DNA of 64,000 nt, from contig JASAMV010006027.1 of the NCBI GenBank assembly GCA_030248065.1, forward strand, positions 27,401-91,400, in the 5' to 3' direction. Source of the stretch: Rhynchonema sp. JSB1_4 (lineage: Eukaryota; Nematoda; Chromadorea; Monhysterida; Xyalidae). A model generated the notes under the pieces. That model was not told the origin of the DNA. It saw only the letters and a program-made list of their open reading frames with translations, and did not search any database. This document shows positions 35,901 to 48,572 of the stretch, in pieces; position 1 is the first letter of the stretch, and each line of letters begins with the position of its first letter. Made by a program: the position numbers and the translations under genes.

Positions 35901-38900
35901 AGCAAGTTCAACTTTGCTGCTCACGGCTTCCCTGCAACGGATATTCAGTGGGTCGGGTAAGGAGGATGAGGCGCGGGGATGCCGGACGAGGGCTATGATT
36001 CCCGTTGCCAGAGTCGCGCTGAAGAGGAAGTGGCCGATTTTAATACTCATTTCGAATCAACTTGAAGACGTTAGCATTGAACGCACATGATTGCCTTGGG
36101 TAATTGATTTCACTTCCGCAATAATGTTCTGAAACTCGGCTGTTGATCGTGCCTCAGCCTCCTTCAGCTTTTCGATTTCGTGCGAGATCATGCTTCGTCA
36201 ATCGACAACACTTTGTCAGACTTGTATTTTTTTCAATCAAAATGGTCACTAGCACTGGTTTTGCTCATTACACAACATTGCGAAATCATGGCCATCAAGG
36301 CCTAATTGCCAATACAATGAAAGATCAAACAACGACAACAAAGTATAGGTAATAAGGCTCACCTGCGCAGTGATGCAGTATGTATGTCGGTACAACTCAA
36401 ATGGACTCAGCTTGTTACTCGCGATTTTGGCAGCACTGTTATGCCCCCAGGTTCATCATACAAGTTTATTGCCAACGACCAATCATACGAGTGATGGCAT
36501 TAATTTTAAGCATGAACATCAATCAGTAGTACATAAACATCACGAATTAATTCGATCCAGATACAGTAGCCATCCAGCAGCACTCGCCCCTTTGTAAGCT
36601 GGTTCCCTTCCAAAGGACAGTATCAGCTGCTTCATGTAGGTTCAGTACGATTTTGGATCAGCGATGCAGCAAGCTGCGCTAAAGCATTGGGCGTTATGGA
36701 GTAACATGAGTTCGACCACTGTAATGCACGAAGCATTTATTTATCAAGCAAGAACCACATACAAAATGACCCATGACAGATTGACAAATTGACAAAGAAA
36801 AATTGCGCGTCAATGTGATGAAATCTTGTTGCAATTATTTGACATCAGATACCATCCACGAAAACAGACAAATGCGGACATGAATGAATGACAAATGTGC
36901 ATAAAAACCAGAACCAATATCATTTTCTAGCAGACAAAGGGTCGCCAACATGTGTAGCTTCGATGTCGATATATTGAAGGGTTATTTTCTGAAGTCACGC
37001 TGTATTGATAGGCTGGACAAGGCACAAATGGTGATATACACTAATTACACTGTGTGGTCTGTTTCTCTGGTCATTGTTTCATCTCGGGCATCGGGACTGT
37101 CGCACGTTTAATCAATCTGTTAGGCACGTTTGCGATCATCTTCGGAGCGTCAGCCGTCGCACTGGTGACCGCTTCACGAGTGGAAGGCGGTTCTGTAGTT
37201 ATGATTAAAATTGATGTTTCACGGACTAAAGTTCTTTCATCATTGACCGATGATGTTTGTCTACCAGTCGGCGAGCAGTATCGTTTTCCCGGTACTGCTT
37301 CCTCAAAGTTGAACACCAGCTGCGAACTTCCGTCGTCACCAGCCATCGCATCGTTCTTTGCTCTGGTGAAGTCTTCCTCGCTCAAACGAAAGTCCTGAGA
37401 ATGTCATTCAACATCTGGACTGAAAACACGCTGCGAGAGAAGGGCTATGTAGTTCTGCTTACGGTCGACACATTGAGTGCCAATTCGTCCACTGTTGGTG
37501 AGTGTCGTTGTTCGGTAACCTGGTCGGCTCCAGCCGGTGAGCCTTGGCTAGATTGCACTGGGCTAAACGAAATCATCTTTTCAAATGGAAAGCCATATCT
37601 TCTTTTAAGTATGGCCGTTCGTGTTCGCTTGACAGGTGTACATTACACCACATAAACTGTGTGTTGTGATACCCGAATGTGTCACCTTTGTCCTCCCGAT
37701 TGGCTGCTGTCCGTGCGCCATTCTGTCCTTTTTTGTCTGCGCGTGGCCGGCGACCCTGTTCGTGATGGCGGTTTCGTGTCCCCAATGGCGATCACCATCA
37801 AGGTCACTATCTCGTTTTTCAGTTCGTTCAGCTTGTCGAACAGCTGAAATCTATTCATTATTGACCCCGGCATCTGGTTGGCTACATCAGCACGGTTTAA
37901 AGGGCTCGGGACATAACCGTAGTTATATACCGCTGAAAAGCATTCTGACAGCCTATGTCACGCACAAATTTTAGGCTCTCTGGAGATTCGCTATCTCTTG
38001 GTAGAGTGACTTTTCGTTCCAGAAAAAAGTGAATTTTTTTCACAACTTGCAACGACCGGTGCAGAAACCCCAAATGAGCTGGATGTCACGTAACACGGTG
38101 ATAGGATTACAACAGCTTTAGGATAACTTGTCATTACAACTTCAGTCGCTCAAACCATTGCTTCACTCCGTGAGGGTGCGAAACGTTCCAAAAATCGGAC
38201 ACATTTTTCGAGAACACAAGTTTGTCCCTAAATTTTGAGGCCGCGTTTTGCGTTGCAGAAATGAAAATACGATGGGGAAATAGGACGTTGTCGAAAGTTC
38301 ATGGACATAAGGCTTTCAAATTTTAAAACTCATGACTAGCTTCGTGACAGGGTACCAAGAGATTGCGACTCTCCAAGGAGCCTAACATTTGTGCGTAGCA
38401 TACGCTGTCAGAGTGCTTTCCAACGATGTATGACACCATGCCCTGCAGCCCTTCCTACGGTTATGTCCCGAGCCCTTTAACAATAAAACCTGTTCAATTG
38501 TCGAGCCCGAACGAGAACAAAGTGGATCAAAGGGGTTGGGCAACCAAATCTAACCGTGGTCTCTCCAGCTGCGTATAGCTCGTTCACTCGGTGATTGAAC
38601 AGAAAATGCGCCCGACGAGTGCTCGGGGCGGACAATTTTTGGCGCAGCTGAGTTCTCGGTGAATTTGCGCCCACCACAGCGATGGCGGGCATACTAGGTC
38701 GTCTTCGATTGTAAGAGCTCGTCAGATAGCCTTCCGATGCGCTTATATGCAGAGGACCGTGTTGTTGTCGAGGCAAACTTTCCGGACCAACCGCTTCGGG
38801 TAGCGGGTTCTGAACGGGAACGAATGTGCGCTTTTTTAATTTTATAACACCGATGTTCGGTGCTGTGTGTGTATTGAGAATGTATTACATTTTATGAGGC

Positions 38901-41900
38901 AAAGCGAAGTTAATCAATGTCGCAGATGCTTACATTATTGAAAACTTTCAGAAAAGCAACGTTGTCATGTGGCATAAAGAACTCAAGACATACATATGTA
39001 TACATAGATACAAGCACGGTTGCAACGACAACAAAACCTTTTTCATGACATCGTTTTTTGACTCATGCATACCTGGATAAACTCATCAATTGTAGGTGAT
39101 GTTACGAAGAATGAGAACCGCCTCCTGCGATTATTTGCATCCTGTTAGAATATGAGCTGTTTGAGAAAACCGTTAGACTTGTGGTTGCAGTTGAATCATA
39201 ATTCATGTTTAATCGTTGTTTGCATATTATCTCTGAAGAAGTGCACCAGTTGGGCACGGAACGTCAGATAAATTGTGTATAGCATTTGAATTGCGGTACT
39301 GCGTCGGACAAGGAAAACAAACAAGCATGTACATACCTGTTAGAAGGTGACTGAAAAAAGTCCTTTTGAGAAGTTCTGTCTCGAAACCACATCAATTTGA
39401 CACTAACTTCATGATAAACAGGCATCGCTGCCATTGCCTCGCTAAATTTCTGCAGGTTTTCGGCATTTTTCTTCTGTAAGTCCTGAATCTTCACTTGCAG
39501 CGGAGTCAACGTTTTGTTTTCCATGGTGCTCAATTGACCGAGTTGACTGACTGACTTAACTTCCCGCCCAAGATAATCACTTCTGGTTACATCAAGAATT
39601 GCGGAGGATTGCGAAAACCCGATTAGGCAATCAACCCACCAAAACTGAAATCGAACCTATCGGGTTCCTGGTTCACGCGTGGGCGAGCTTTGTGCCGTAC
39701 ACGTTGGGCTTCGGTGCTGAATACTCGGTCGTTATATACCTCCGATACCTATAATGAATTGGGTTCATCCATTTACCCGTGCGCTTGTGAATCACCAGCA
39801 CAGTTTGGGTGCGTTTGGTACAGTACGGGATTGTGTGTGAGACGATACCTCATCCCGAGCGATACCTCATGTTGCGCAGTACCTGATTCTGCGACAATAC
39901 CTCATGTCCCTGTACCTCATTCTGCGACAATACCTCATGTCTCAGTGTCCCATAGTTAAGAGGGAACGAGCAGTTTCGTGCTGATTGTGTCCTGTTAACA
40001 TAGGTTGGGAAACTCAAACTTGAGTTGCACTTTTGTCTAATGGATACGCACTCACAGCATGCAAACATGAAGCTGAAGGTTGCAGCGATTGCGAAGGAGC
40101 ATGTGAACTGTAAATTGTGCACTCAGGTCAAACTACCCTCCAACAAGATGAACGTCATAATATACACGTATTCGAAACTTTAGAAGCTCGTGAAAGAACA
40201 GTACGTCGCATGCCATTGAAACCATATATCAATCGAATCCGCTCGTCAAGACGCATATGATGGGGCAAGGTAAAATGCTATTGGTTAATTCACGTGACCA
40301 CAAAACTGGTTAAGGATGCATGAAGTCCATGTGTGCATGCAAAAAGCACGTTTTACCAAGTTAACGTATGGTATGTACTGTATGTACCTAGCTGGTGTCA
40401 CAGCGAAAGCACTGTATTATATCACTGCCGCACACGTTAGACAGCTGTATTGCTACTACTTGATATCATGCCCACTGGATGCGGCTGAGATCGCCATTTC
40501 TTGGTTGTCTTGCCTGCTAATGCCACCAACGCATGGTTTAGCTTAGTCGGCCTGAACTAATCTCCTTTATTTAGCAATGTACTGTATACCTACTTTTATG
40601 CACTGCGGGCGATGAATTACTGTTGACACGATCAAAATGTAAAAAAGAACTCACGTTTACCAAGGTAGGCACCCATGTTCAGAGGTACGTACTGTTTCAA
40701 AGTTTCGAAAGTTTTGGAATCCAGTGTTGTTTAAGTACTGTACCTGGTTTTACCCCCCAGAAAAAACCGCTTTATCAACTGACGTTTGTGGTGCCATTCG
40801 ATTGTAGGTATTCCGGTGTTTTTGACGAAAATGTGAATTGGTATAACTGTTTATTTTTGGCTGGAAGCGATAAAATCTTCTTGAACACATCACCTCAGAT
40901 TGTATCAATACCATGCTACATACATTATACCGTGATTCATTGGGATGCTGTACCAGTTTACATCTATTGTCACGCCCATCGCATGCGACAGCAACAGTTT
41001 TGTTGTCTGTCATTCCTTGCTGATTCATAGTACGGATGCATGATCAGCTGGATACCGCCTTTTGACGCCACCTATTCAGAAAGGTATCCTTTTGAAGGTC
41101 CTTTGAATTCAGTGGGGCACCTTGTGACCATGCGCTGGTGTACTGTGCGCTTATAACGGCTTATTCTATCGTACTTTGTATCATTCATCTGTGAAACACA
41201 TCACGCTGCTCAACGTGCCCATGAAACATCAGTACGAACGACAGGCAAGTGGTACCCGTGTATCGAACTTCTAATAGACGGACACCAAGTGCCCATAAAC
41301 GCACATTGCCACTAACAAGCTCCTTATAGAGGGGCAAAAGGTGTGGTTTTTCACCGCCGGGCGCGAGCTAAACTAGCACCCCAAGCTAACTCCACGTTCA
41401 GTTGCATTCGTGACGTGTAACTACATGCAGGGCGCATTTTGCCCTTGGTTGCCATGGCAACCAGTACACTGCATGAGGGTGTACGGTATTTCACGTGAGG
41501 TCTTTTCCATATGACATGAGGTACTGCGCAGCATGAGGTCTTTTCGCACATGAGGACAAAAACCCCCACCCCCCCCGGTGACCTGGCAAGTGCGCTCACC
41601 CCAGCACACACATACATGCATACCGCGTATGTTTCCAGATCCACAGGTTGCTGCCGATGATATTTCTTGCCCATTCTCGAACAGCTTCCTAAACCGAACA
41701 AACAAACATCTCTCCCGCGGGTTCGGGTAAGTGAATGTGGCTCCTGCCGGGTTTCCGTACTGTAGACGGTTCAACAATGCCCTAATTGTGTCCTGATAGC
41801 CCCGAGTGTCAATAAATAACAGGGTACTCAATAACAGGGACAATATCAATCATGCACCAGCTAATGCAGCTGCATAACTCGAACTGAGCAACATCAATCA

Positions 41901-44900
41901 GCTGTTTAAAAAAACGACTGACTTTCCGCAAATGCCATCAGTCGGGCATAGAATTGGGTCAAACACAATGCGTTAAACGGATGAGCAATACATCAAGTAC
42001 AGTATAGTATTGTACCTACCTCTGCCACGCATAGTACGTACGGGTACATACAGTACCTAAAGTGCCCCAACGGGATACGGCTGTAATGGGTGCATAATTC
42101 AAGTTTCTGGCTTTGAACCAAGCCAGCACGGCGTGAATATAACAAACATAACTCAAAATATGGCTGCTGTGAGCTTTGTTACCAGTATTAGCTCAGCTCA
42201 CCAACTGTAAGCATGTCGCGACGAAGTTTATTCATTTATGTACTGTATATTCACAAAACATACGACTCCAAACTGCACTGCAACTGAACATGCAACGCAA
42301 GATCAAACATTCTTGAGCGTTCACAAGCTAGTATTCTAAGCTCACATGCTGCCTGGTCACAACATTAGCTCACACAAAAATGTCACACAACAGTCATTGA
42401 CGTTGTGCCGAACACGCTTAGATCAATTATTTCGCGAGGCAATTCAATTGGGCCAAAATCTTCAGAAGCACGGGACAGACGTGAGTTTTTTTCAAACTGC
42501 ACTTCAGGGATTACAAAATTGTGTGCGAATCTACAACGTAAGATGACACATTGTTGTAAGCGTTCACAAGTTCAGTCGTGGGAGTGCTCTAAGTTCACAT
42601 GCTGCCGCTGGCCGACTTGTTCCCTTCCGCCACGTTCTAATGAAAGAGAAATTGAGTTTCCGAAAAAAATTATTCTTGCTCCATATAGTTGATTTTTATG
42701 AAATCGACGTGTTTTACCCATTTTAATTAAATTTTATTTTAAATTTGATCGAATTCAATCGTTTTCGACACACTCTATCATTTTTTCACTTCTTTCTGCA
42801 AAAACGGTCACACCCAATTTCTCTTTCATTAGAACGTGGAGGAAGGGGACAAGCCAGCCAGCAGCAACACAAAGTGCCATGAGCTGATGGACGGACTAAT
42901 ATACAGTATGCATACGTATACCTATGGATGGGTTAATAACCAAAGAACATGATGGACGCAATTCCTTCGAAAGCGGGCAAGACAGTTTCTGAACGAAAAG
43001 ATCCAGTGTCAAGTGCATTGTAGGCATCAAAGTGCATCAACTGGTGCAGCACGCTGGCAAGCAGGGCAACATCGACCTGGCTGTGCGTCGTGATGTTATC
43101 GACATGCTCACTGTGCATCTGGAGAACGCGTTGAGGTCAGTGTCACTAAACAATTGATTGAAGTCGCACGGTACTGGATGTGTGGTAAGCAACATGTATC
43201 TCCGACTGACCGTCTATTCGCTTCCGCTTTGGTTGTATAGCTCGCTGCCTGTAACCGGCTGCAAGGATGACCGCGCCAGTATGTCGCTCATTGCACTTGC
43301 AGCACCTACTGTATACACGTTATAATATGAGTGAACTCCATCCCCGGCACTGCAAACAAATCGGCTTATTCCCGGACATTCCCTAGAAGTGTTCGGTTAA
43401 CTATGCTTATGCACTTACATTACCACCTTCATCTTACAGATTCCACCGTCGCAGCTCGCAACGTGATGTTTCACCACACTCGGTGCTTCGTTTCCTCAAC
43501 CTTCCTTATTCGAGCTCCTACGTCGGACTGATGTACCTCTCGACCAAGTTGTTCTATCTGGTGAACACAGTCTTGAGCTTTCTGTGGTTGAATCGGTTCA
43601 TGAACCTTGATCTTACTGCTGCAATTGGCACCGGCGGTGCATTCTGGGATTTGATGTCTCGACGCAGCAATTGGACGCAGACCGGCCTGTTTCCGCGCGT
43701 AACGCTCTGTGACGTACCGGTTAGCATGATGACAATCATTGATTGTTGGTTACCAACCATTATTGGTCGCACAATGACCATATAAGAATTCATCAAATCA
43801 ATCCTGATTTTGACGTTCAGTCACTCTTGATCACTGTGCTATTTGTGATTCTCACAAAACATTTTCATTTGAAAATAATCTAGCAGAGCACCAACGTTGC
43901 TGCGGGTCTGAAACATTTTACTGACTGCATTCTTTGTGTGTGGTTGCGCAACGCAACGTCACTGCCCCGTCACTTTCCTGCTTCACGATTCAGGAAAAAA
44001 ATTTGACCAATTCTTATGAAGCCATTGTGCGACCAATACCTATTGTAGTGTCAAATTACTGAGACTTCAGTACCCCAAAAGTCTTTTATTTTAGATGCGA
44101 GCTCTGGGTCAACTACAGAACTTTACCATTCCCTGTTCGCTCATTATCAACATGCTGAACGAGAAAATATTCCTATTCCTTTGGTGCTGGTCAGTTTTTT
44201 TTTCACGGAACCCTTAGGGGTGCTTTTTACCAAATCCCGCGGAAACTGACTACATAGTTATGAGCTTTCCGTTTCAGGTACGTGATCCTGACATTGCTCA
44301 CCCTCACGTCCACTGTCTACTGGCTGTACGTGATCGTGATGCCTTGTTGTCGACGCAACTTTGTTGTTCAACATTTGGAACTGGCTGATTCGCCATTTGA
44401 TCCCGTCGGTCAGTGAATGACTTTTGGGACCATGCACCTTGGGTGAATGTTTAATGAATTCTGAAGGCAACGGCTACGAATGCGCGCAATCTGAACCAGA
44501 GATTGTGCTTCGTTGTGTGATTTTACAGCAATCAAGTTGCTTTCATGTTTCACACTGTCATTGGTTGACGACGACAATCATCATGCTGACTGCCTCCTTA
44601 TAATAATTTCAAGAGAGCGCCGGCGAGCTGGACCGTTTTGTGTTCAAGTACCTGCACATCGACGGTCTGTTTGTGCTTCGAATGGTGAACAGCCACGCAG
44701 GTAGGGCACAATCGATGTGCTGTTGTTTGACATTATCCATGAACAGGCGCCAATTCAGTCCGAAAACGGGAGTGTGACAGTATATGGACTTCATAACATA
44801 AAGTACCGCCAGTTGGGTTTACCTGAGAATGAGGTAAAATCCTCTTAAGTAGGAGTGTGACAGCCCTAAAAATTTATTAAAGCGTCACTAAACTCGATGG

Positions 44901-47250
44901 TTACATACTGGCAGAATTGTGACACAGAAAGGCCACAGGTTGTCTGAACCCAACTTTGCGATACGAGATAGGACGGAATCGCACGCACCAGTAGCCTGTC
45001 GCATTCTGAATAGTACATTGCGCCGTTTGCTTGCGGCTGTGCCGTGGGGCATTTCGACCTGGGTACCCACGTTACCCATGTTACCCATGTTACCCAGCCA
45101 CAGGGTCTGCGCCACAAGCCTGGGTACCCTGGGTACCCAGGTCGAAATGTTCTCGAAAAAAGCGTGGGTACCCTGGGTACCCAGGTCGAAATGCGCATGC
45201 GCTTGCATGCACATGCATGCCGACTACGGCGTAAGTGTGAAAATGATAGTCAGAAAAACAGCATTTCCGAACACTGTAACGCCGTATCACGCCGTGGGCT
45301 TAGTCATGATAGTTTGAATAATAACAACATGCAGCCATACATGGCGTCGAAACGTGTTTGAAAAAGTCAATTGGAAAAACACAATTAGAAGAACACCACT
45401 ATTCATTTGACACATACAGACAGGCTTAGTGCAGTCGTGATAGTTTGAATAATAACAACATGCAGCCATACATGTCGTCGAAACGTGTTTGAAAAAGTCA
45501 ATTGGAAAAACACAATTAGAAAAACACCACTATTCATTTGACACATACAGACAGGCTTAGTGCAGTCATGATAGTTTGAATAATTACAAGTCAATTGGAA
45601 AAACACAATTAGAAAAACACCACTAGACATTTGACACATACACACATTTTAGATTAGCACCCCAACACCAATAAGACACCCCGACAACCGTGAGACCGTA
45701 GTGGCGCACCTAGAACTGGGCCACCCAACGCAACACAGGCAACACACAACACAGAACGCGCAGGCATGCGCGTGCATACCATCACAATGAAATTCTGTAT
45801 AGTTAGATTATTTTCATTGTTATTTTCCAACAGGACGCGCAGGCATGCGCGTGCATGCTGCATGCACAAGCTAATGCGCGTGCAAACTAAATGTGCATGC
45901 AAATACAAATTTATTTTCAATTGGGTACCCAGGGTACCCCAAAATAGGAGAATTCGCGCGCGCGCGAAATCTTATACATGGGAAAAGCAGAAATTCCAAA
46001 ACTGCGACCTGGGTACCCACAGCCGGCAAAAGGCAGATATGCGAGGCAGCCGCAGCCAAAAAAACTGCTTTTTGCCAATCCCGAACACACGTGGACATAT
46101 TTAGTTGACACCCTGTAATTCCAAATCTTATTTCCGCTTTTTTTGAAAAATCTGCTTCCTATCTTTTGCATGGTGGGTAACATGGGTAACATGGGTAACG
46201 TGGGTACCCAGGTCGCAATGGCCTGCCGTGCCTGCACAAAGCGAGGTTTAATCAATGGTCGTGGTGCTTGTGGCACGCATAACGCATAGTGCTAGCGGGT
46301 TTCACTTTCTGCCATCTAACCATTGGTTTGCGCCCGGAGCCAACGTCTCAGACGAAGCGCACGGATCTGTAAAAGGTCGATTGGCACACAAGGTGCTGCC
46401 AGTGATCGCTTTACTTTACAGGTTTCAGTACACCATTGTGCTCTGGGTTGATCTATTTTCTCACAAACAGCGGTGCACCAGGGCATCGTCAGTGGCATAC
46501 GCACTAGATGGCTGACCCAAAACTTCCAGGTGTCGTAATGTGCACAGACCTGATGGCTTCGTTGTGGAGACGGTTCTACGGCCTACCCGATCAGATGAGG
46601 ACAACCACAGTGAAAGCAGTCATTTGCAAACATGCTCGTATTGTGCACTGTTTTTATTAGCGAAATTCTGGCCACTTTTTTCTGTTCTCTTTATCTCAAA
46701 CAATAAAGACATTGCAGCCGGACCAGCGCGTCACGCCACGAAAGTATGGCATCCAGCCAAATATCACAGTCGACCCGCCTAACAGTCCGGGCACGATCGG
46801 TTATCGCATGGGAACGTATGATGTCGTATTACCCGACTTCAACAACAGTCCAATCTATCTCGGTACGCTGTAGTTTCGGTTGTCAAACAAACGGTTGTTT
46901 GATGTGCTGATGTTGCGTTTGTGTGTTCACAAAACAGAGTAGTGGACCGGGAAATCATTCATCCCTCTAATCCCATCTGTCCCACACGTTCCACATGCAC
47001 TCGGTACAGTGCAGTTCCGTGAGTGGGGTAGGGGGTAAATAGCAGTGGGACATTAGGGTCGAGAATGGGAGATGGGAAAAATTTGAATATTCCCCGATGA
47101 AACATTGCAGAAGAACGCGCGTACGCGGATGCAGTGCGACGAATTCGACGACGTTCGTTTGACTCGATGGTTTGCAATCACGCCAATCTACTGAAGCAGC
47201 AGTTTGAGATGGCGAGTTTTGGATCGAGGCCCAAAAAGTGTCACCAATGA
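32940..47250 (+). CDS. Innexin gap-junction/hemichannel subunit
   Basis: Innexins are four-pass proteins that form invertebrate gap junctions and hemichannels. Eleven exons join in frame to about 500 residues: 32940-33040, 33556-33658, 33694-33913, 43024-43135, 43440-43719, 44095-44189, 44278-44408, 44614-44700, 46530-46618, 46718-46862, 47111-47250 (TGA). Family marks: N-terminal [22 protein letters not shown]1 [21 protein letters not shown]; loop cysteines in PIECLVPDQ and [12 protein letters not shown]; the TM2 mark [16 protein letters not shown] (innexins: YYQWV); TM3 [21 protein letters not shown]; second-loop FPRVTLCDV and [23 protein letters not shown]4 [16 protein letters not shown]; then [17 protein letters not shown]. 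The tail is Pro- and Arg-rich. The third intron is 9.1 kb and hosts two antisense genes; the eighth carries a hAT-like element. Confidence 0.95.
34432..36191 (-). CDS. Unrecognised five-exon gene, copy A, nested in the innexin intron
   Basis: Exons: 36191-36114, 35865-35635, 35298-35135 (acceptor uncertain), 34994-34892, 34827-34432 (TAA); phases agree. About 216 residues. Exon 1 is a short helical, Glu/Lys-rich start ([20 protein letters not shown]), likely coiled coil. Exon 2 is Ser/Pro/Arg-rich and ends in a conserved block ([20 protein letters not shown]). Exon 3 has [16 protein letters not shown], then SRTPSPV and an Arg/Ser tail. Exon 4 is [10 protein letters not shown] to NELAANELT. 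The last starts [20 protein letters not shown]; its 3' part becomes Arg/Cys-rich and may be read-through. No signal peptide or clear membrane helix. I cannot assign a function. A paralogue lies directly upstream. Confidence 0.7.
36192..37070. other. Spacer between nested genes A and B
   Basis: No exon is recognised on either strand. It must contain the promoter of copy A and the 3' end of copy B. Open frames on the plus strand here have no domain. Confidence 0.4.
37071..39524 (-). CDS. Unrecognised five-exon gene, copy B, nested in the innexin intron
   Basis: Exons 39524-39408, 38809-38555, 37843-37686, 37562-37463 and 37394-37071 (TGA) join with the same phases as copy A, giving about 317 residues. 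Exon 1 ([20 protein letters not shown]) looks coiled-coil. Exon 2 has the shared block [20 protein letters not shown], exon 3 [17 protein letters not shown] then SRTGSPA, exon 4 [17 protein letters not shown], exon 5 [20 protein letters not shown], then a Thr/Ser-rich tail. Conservation across five exons with preserved phase argues for real coding sequence. The protein seems soluble and low-complexity with two short conserved helices. Intron 2 carries a TTAA-flanked element. Function unknown. Confidence 0.72.
37901..38476. mobile_element. TTAA-flanked inverted-repeat element
   Basis: Flanked by TTAA on both sides (37897-37900 and 38477-38480). Inverted ends of roughly 100 bp begin AGGGCTCGGGACATAACCGTA, and a matching inner block contains CTCTCTGGAGA/ATCTCTTGGTA. 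TTAA target choice is typical of piggyBac-type elements. No transposase frame. It lies in intron 2 of nested gene B. Confidence 0.8.
39525..43023. other. Rest of the large innexin intron: repeats, no supported gene
   Basis: Includes a run of related words at 39843-39950 (ACAATACCTCATGT and variants), whose inverted form recurs near 41490-41560 (ATGAGGTACTGCGCAGCATG); these may be the ends of a 1.7-kb element. The 135-codon frame at 40623-41030 has no ATG at its start and no domain. Two direct repeats of about 80 bp lie at 42288-42362 and 42528-42608 (GCGTTCACAAG, CTCACATGCTGCC). Confidence 0.45.
42615..42860. repeat. Small inverted repeat (foldback element)
   Basis: The left arm contains CCACGTTCTAATGAAAGAGAA at about 42630, and its complement closes the right arm near 42820-42845. 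The arms extend to TTGTTCCCTTCC / GGAAGGGGACAA. The centre is AT-rich. Probably a short foldback transposon in the innexin intron. Confidence 0.65.
45048..46223. mobile_element. Non-autonomous hAT-like element, copy 2 (1176 bp)
   Basis: Near-identical to the element at 22061-23031: same inverted ends, same ACCCAGGTCGAAATG subterminal repeats and same body. Flanks read tgccgtgg (45040-45047) and tgccgtgc (46224-46231), an 8-bp duplication with one mismatch. It has three of the roughly 130-bp internal repeats where copy 1 has two, plus an extra segment near 45777-45840. It lies in innexin intron 8. Confidence 0.88.
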
Positions 47251-48572
47251 ACGCCAGAATGCTATACTGTATATTGCACCATGGTTTCTACATTTCTCTG
47301 TAATTTTGCTGGCTCAACATGGTCAGAAACAGCAAGACTTCAAATCCCTTAAACCAAAACATACTGTACGCAGTGTAAAGACGGGTGCTTTTACTGTCCA
47401 AAGTCTTTTCGCTGTGTTTGTTTAGGGACTTATGAAAAACTCATGTTGATACAGTACCTCTACGTTGGAACAAAAGATTCCAGTAGTGATTTTCCTCAGC
47501 AGCTTCAGACAAAAAAGATGATTTTGCGGATTTTTATCATTCGCTCACAACGAAAAGAGTTTACGACTTTAGGAAAATCATTAATCCCCTTACAAGAACT
47601 AGGAATAAGTTTGTGATCATAATCATAATAATAAAAAATACACATAAAGCAGCTCAGGTATACATACGCGTAAAATGAAAAAGAACAAAAAATGTGTAAA
47701 ATTGTGAACACAATTACGATCCATGTGGGTTTGTTGAACCTCAAAACCATGTTATCGATCAGCATTTAAAACAGGCATGCATGACTTAAAGCATTTTTGT
47801 CTGCTCACAACACACCCGAAATCTGCAGGAAAAAGAGTGTAGTTTGTGAAGTACAGAAAACATGTGAACATTCATAAACGATCGATTAGAAAAATTCGGC
47901 TTGGAAACACGTCAAAGCACACAATCTGAAACGGCCATATCACAACGCATTAGAATATTTTGCGTATAATTCTGACCTTAGGTTCTGTAGTCGCAAACGT
48001 ATGCGGCGCGGTGAAGCAACAAACAAACAAGAAGGAAAAGATCTAATCAATGCATAAGCTGGAAAACATAAGCGCGCAATGTTTTATTTTGCACAGTCAA
48101 AGCTCAGCTCTTAGGTGTTATAATATCTCAAAAAAGTATGTATAATAACAAGAATTTAGAAAAGCAAAACTGAATGAAAACAAAGAGCTAAAAATCAGAG
48201 AAACTGAGTTAAAAATGCATGTGAATATTGTGTGAATTCTTCCGCGACTGGACTAAACGTATGAACCTGCCTCCGTAACACAGTTTCTGTGGACAAGAAC
48301 TAACATTAAAATCAATCATCTCGATTTGAAACATTCCTTGACATGGTCACGAGCCAAAAATAAAAAAATCACGAGATATTATGATTGAAAAGAAGAAACA
48401 AACTTGCAATAACAAAAGGCTGGTGCTAAACGGTGCAAAATATAAACAGCGCGTGAACAGTTTGCCGTTGTGTATGAGGATAGTTAAATCACAAAAAGCG
48501 CACATAAATATGCTAGATTATAAAATCCGGAAAATTCATAATATAACAATGGTGCTGGAAAACGCAAGTAAA
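47251..48572. other. 3' to 3' spacer between innexin and reticulon
   Basis: The two genes converge here. AATAATAAAAAATA near 47625 could serve innexin polyadenylation; on the minus strand AAAATAAAAC (about 48077-48086) could serve the reticulon. The hydrophobic minus-strand open frame at 47505-47765 is AT-rich and most likely chance. Confidence 0.4.

Noticed and set aside
40623..41030. 135-codon plus-strand open frame in the innexin intron
   Set aside because: No ATG at its start, no domain, flanked by repeats; may be chance or decayed transposon sequence.
43464..43473. TGATGTTTCA copy read as intronic signal
   Set aside because: This copy lies inside an innexin coding exon (RDVSPH), and the copy at 37212 lies in an exon of nested gene B, so the motif is not purely intronic; the splice-site link is partial.
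44866..46276. Many overlapping open frames with TWVP/GYPGYP repeats
   Set aside because: They are translations of the inverted ends and subterminal repeats of the hAT-like element; the same frames occur in the copy at 22061.
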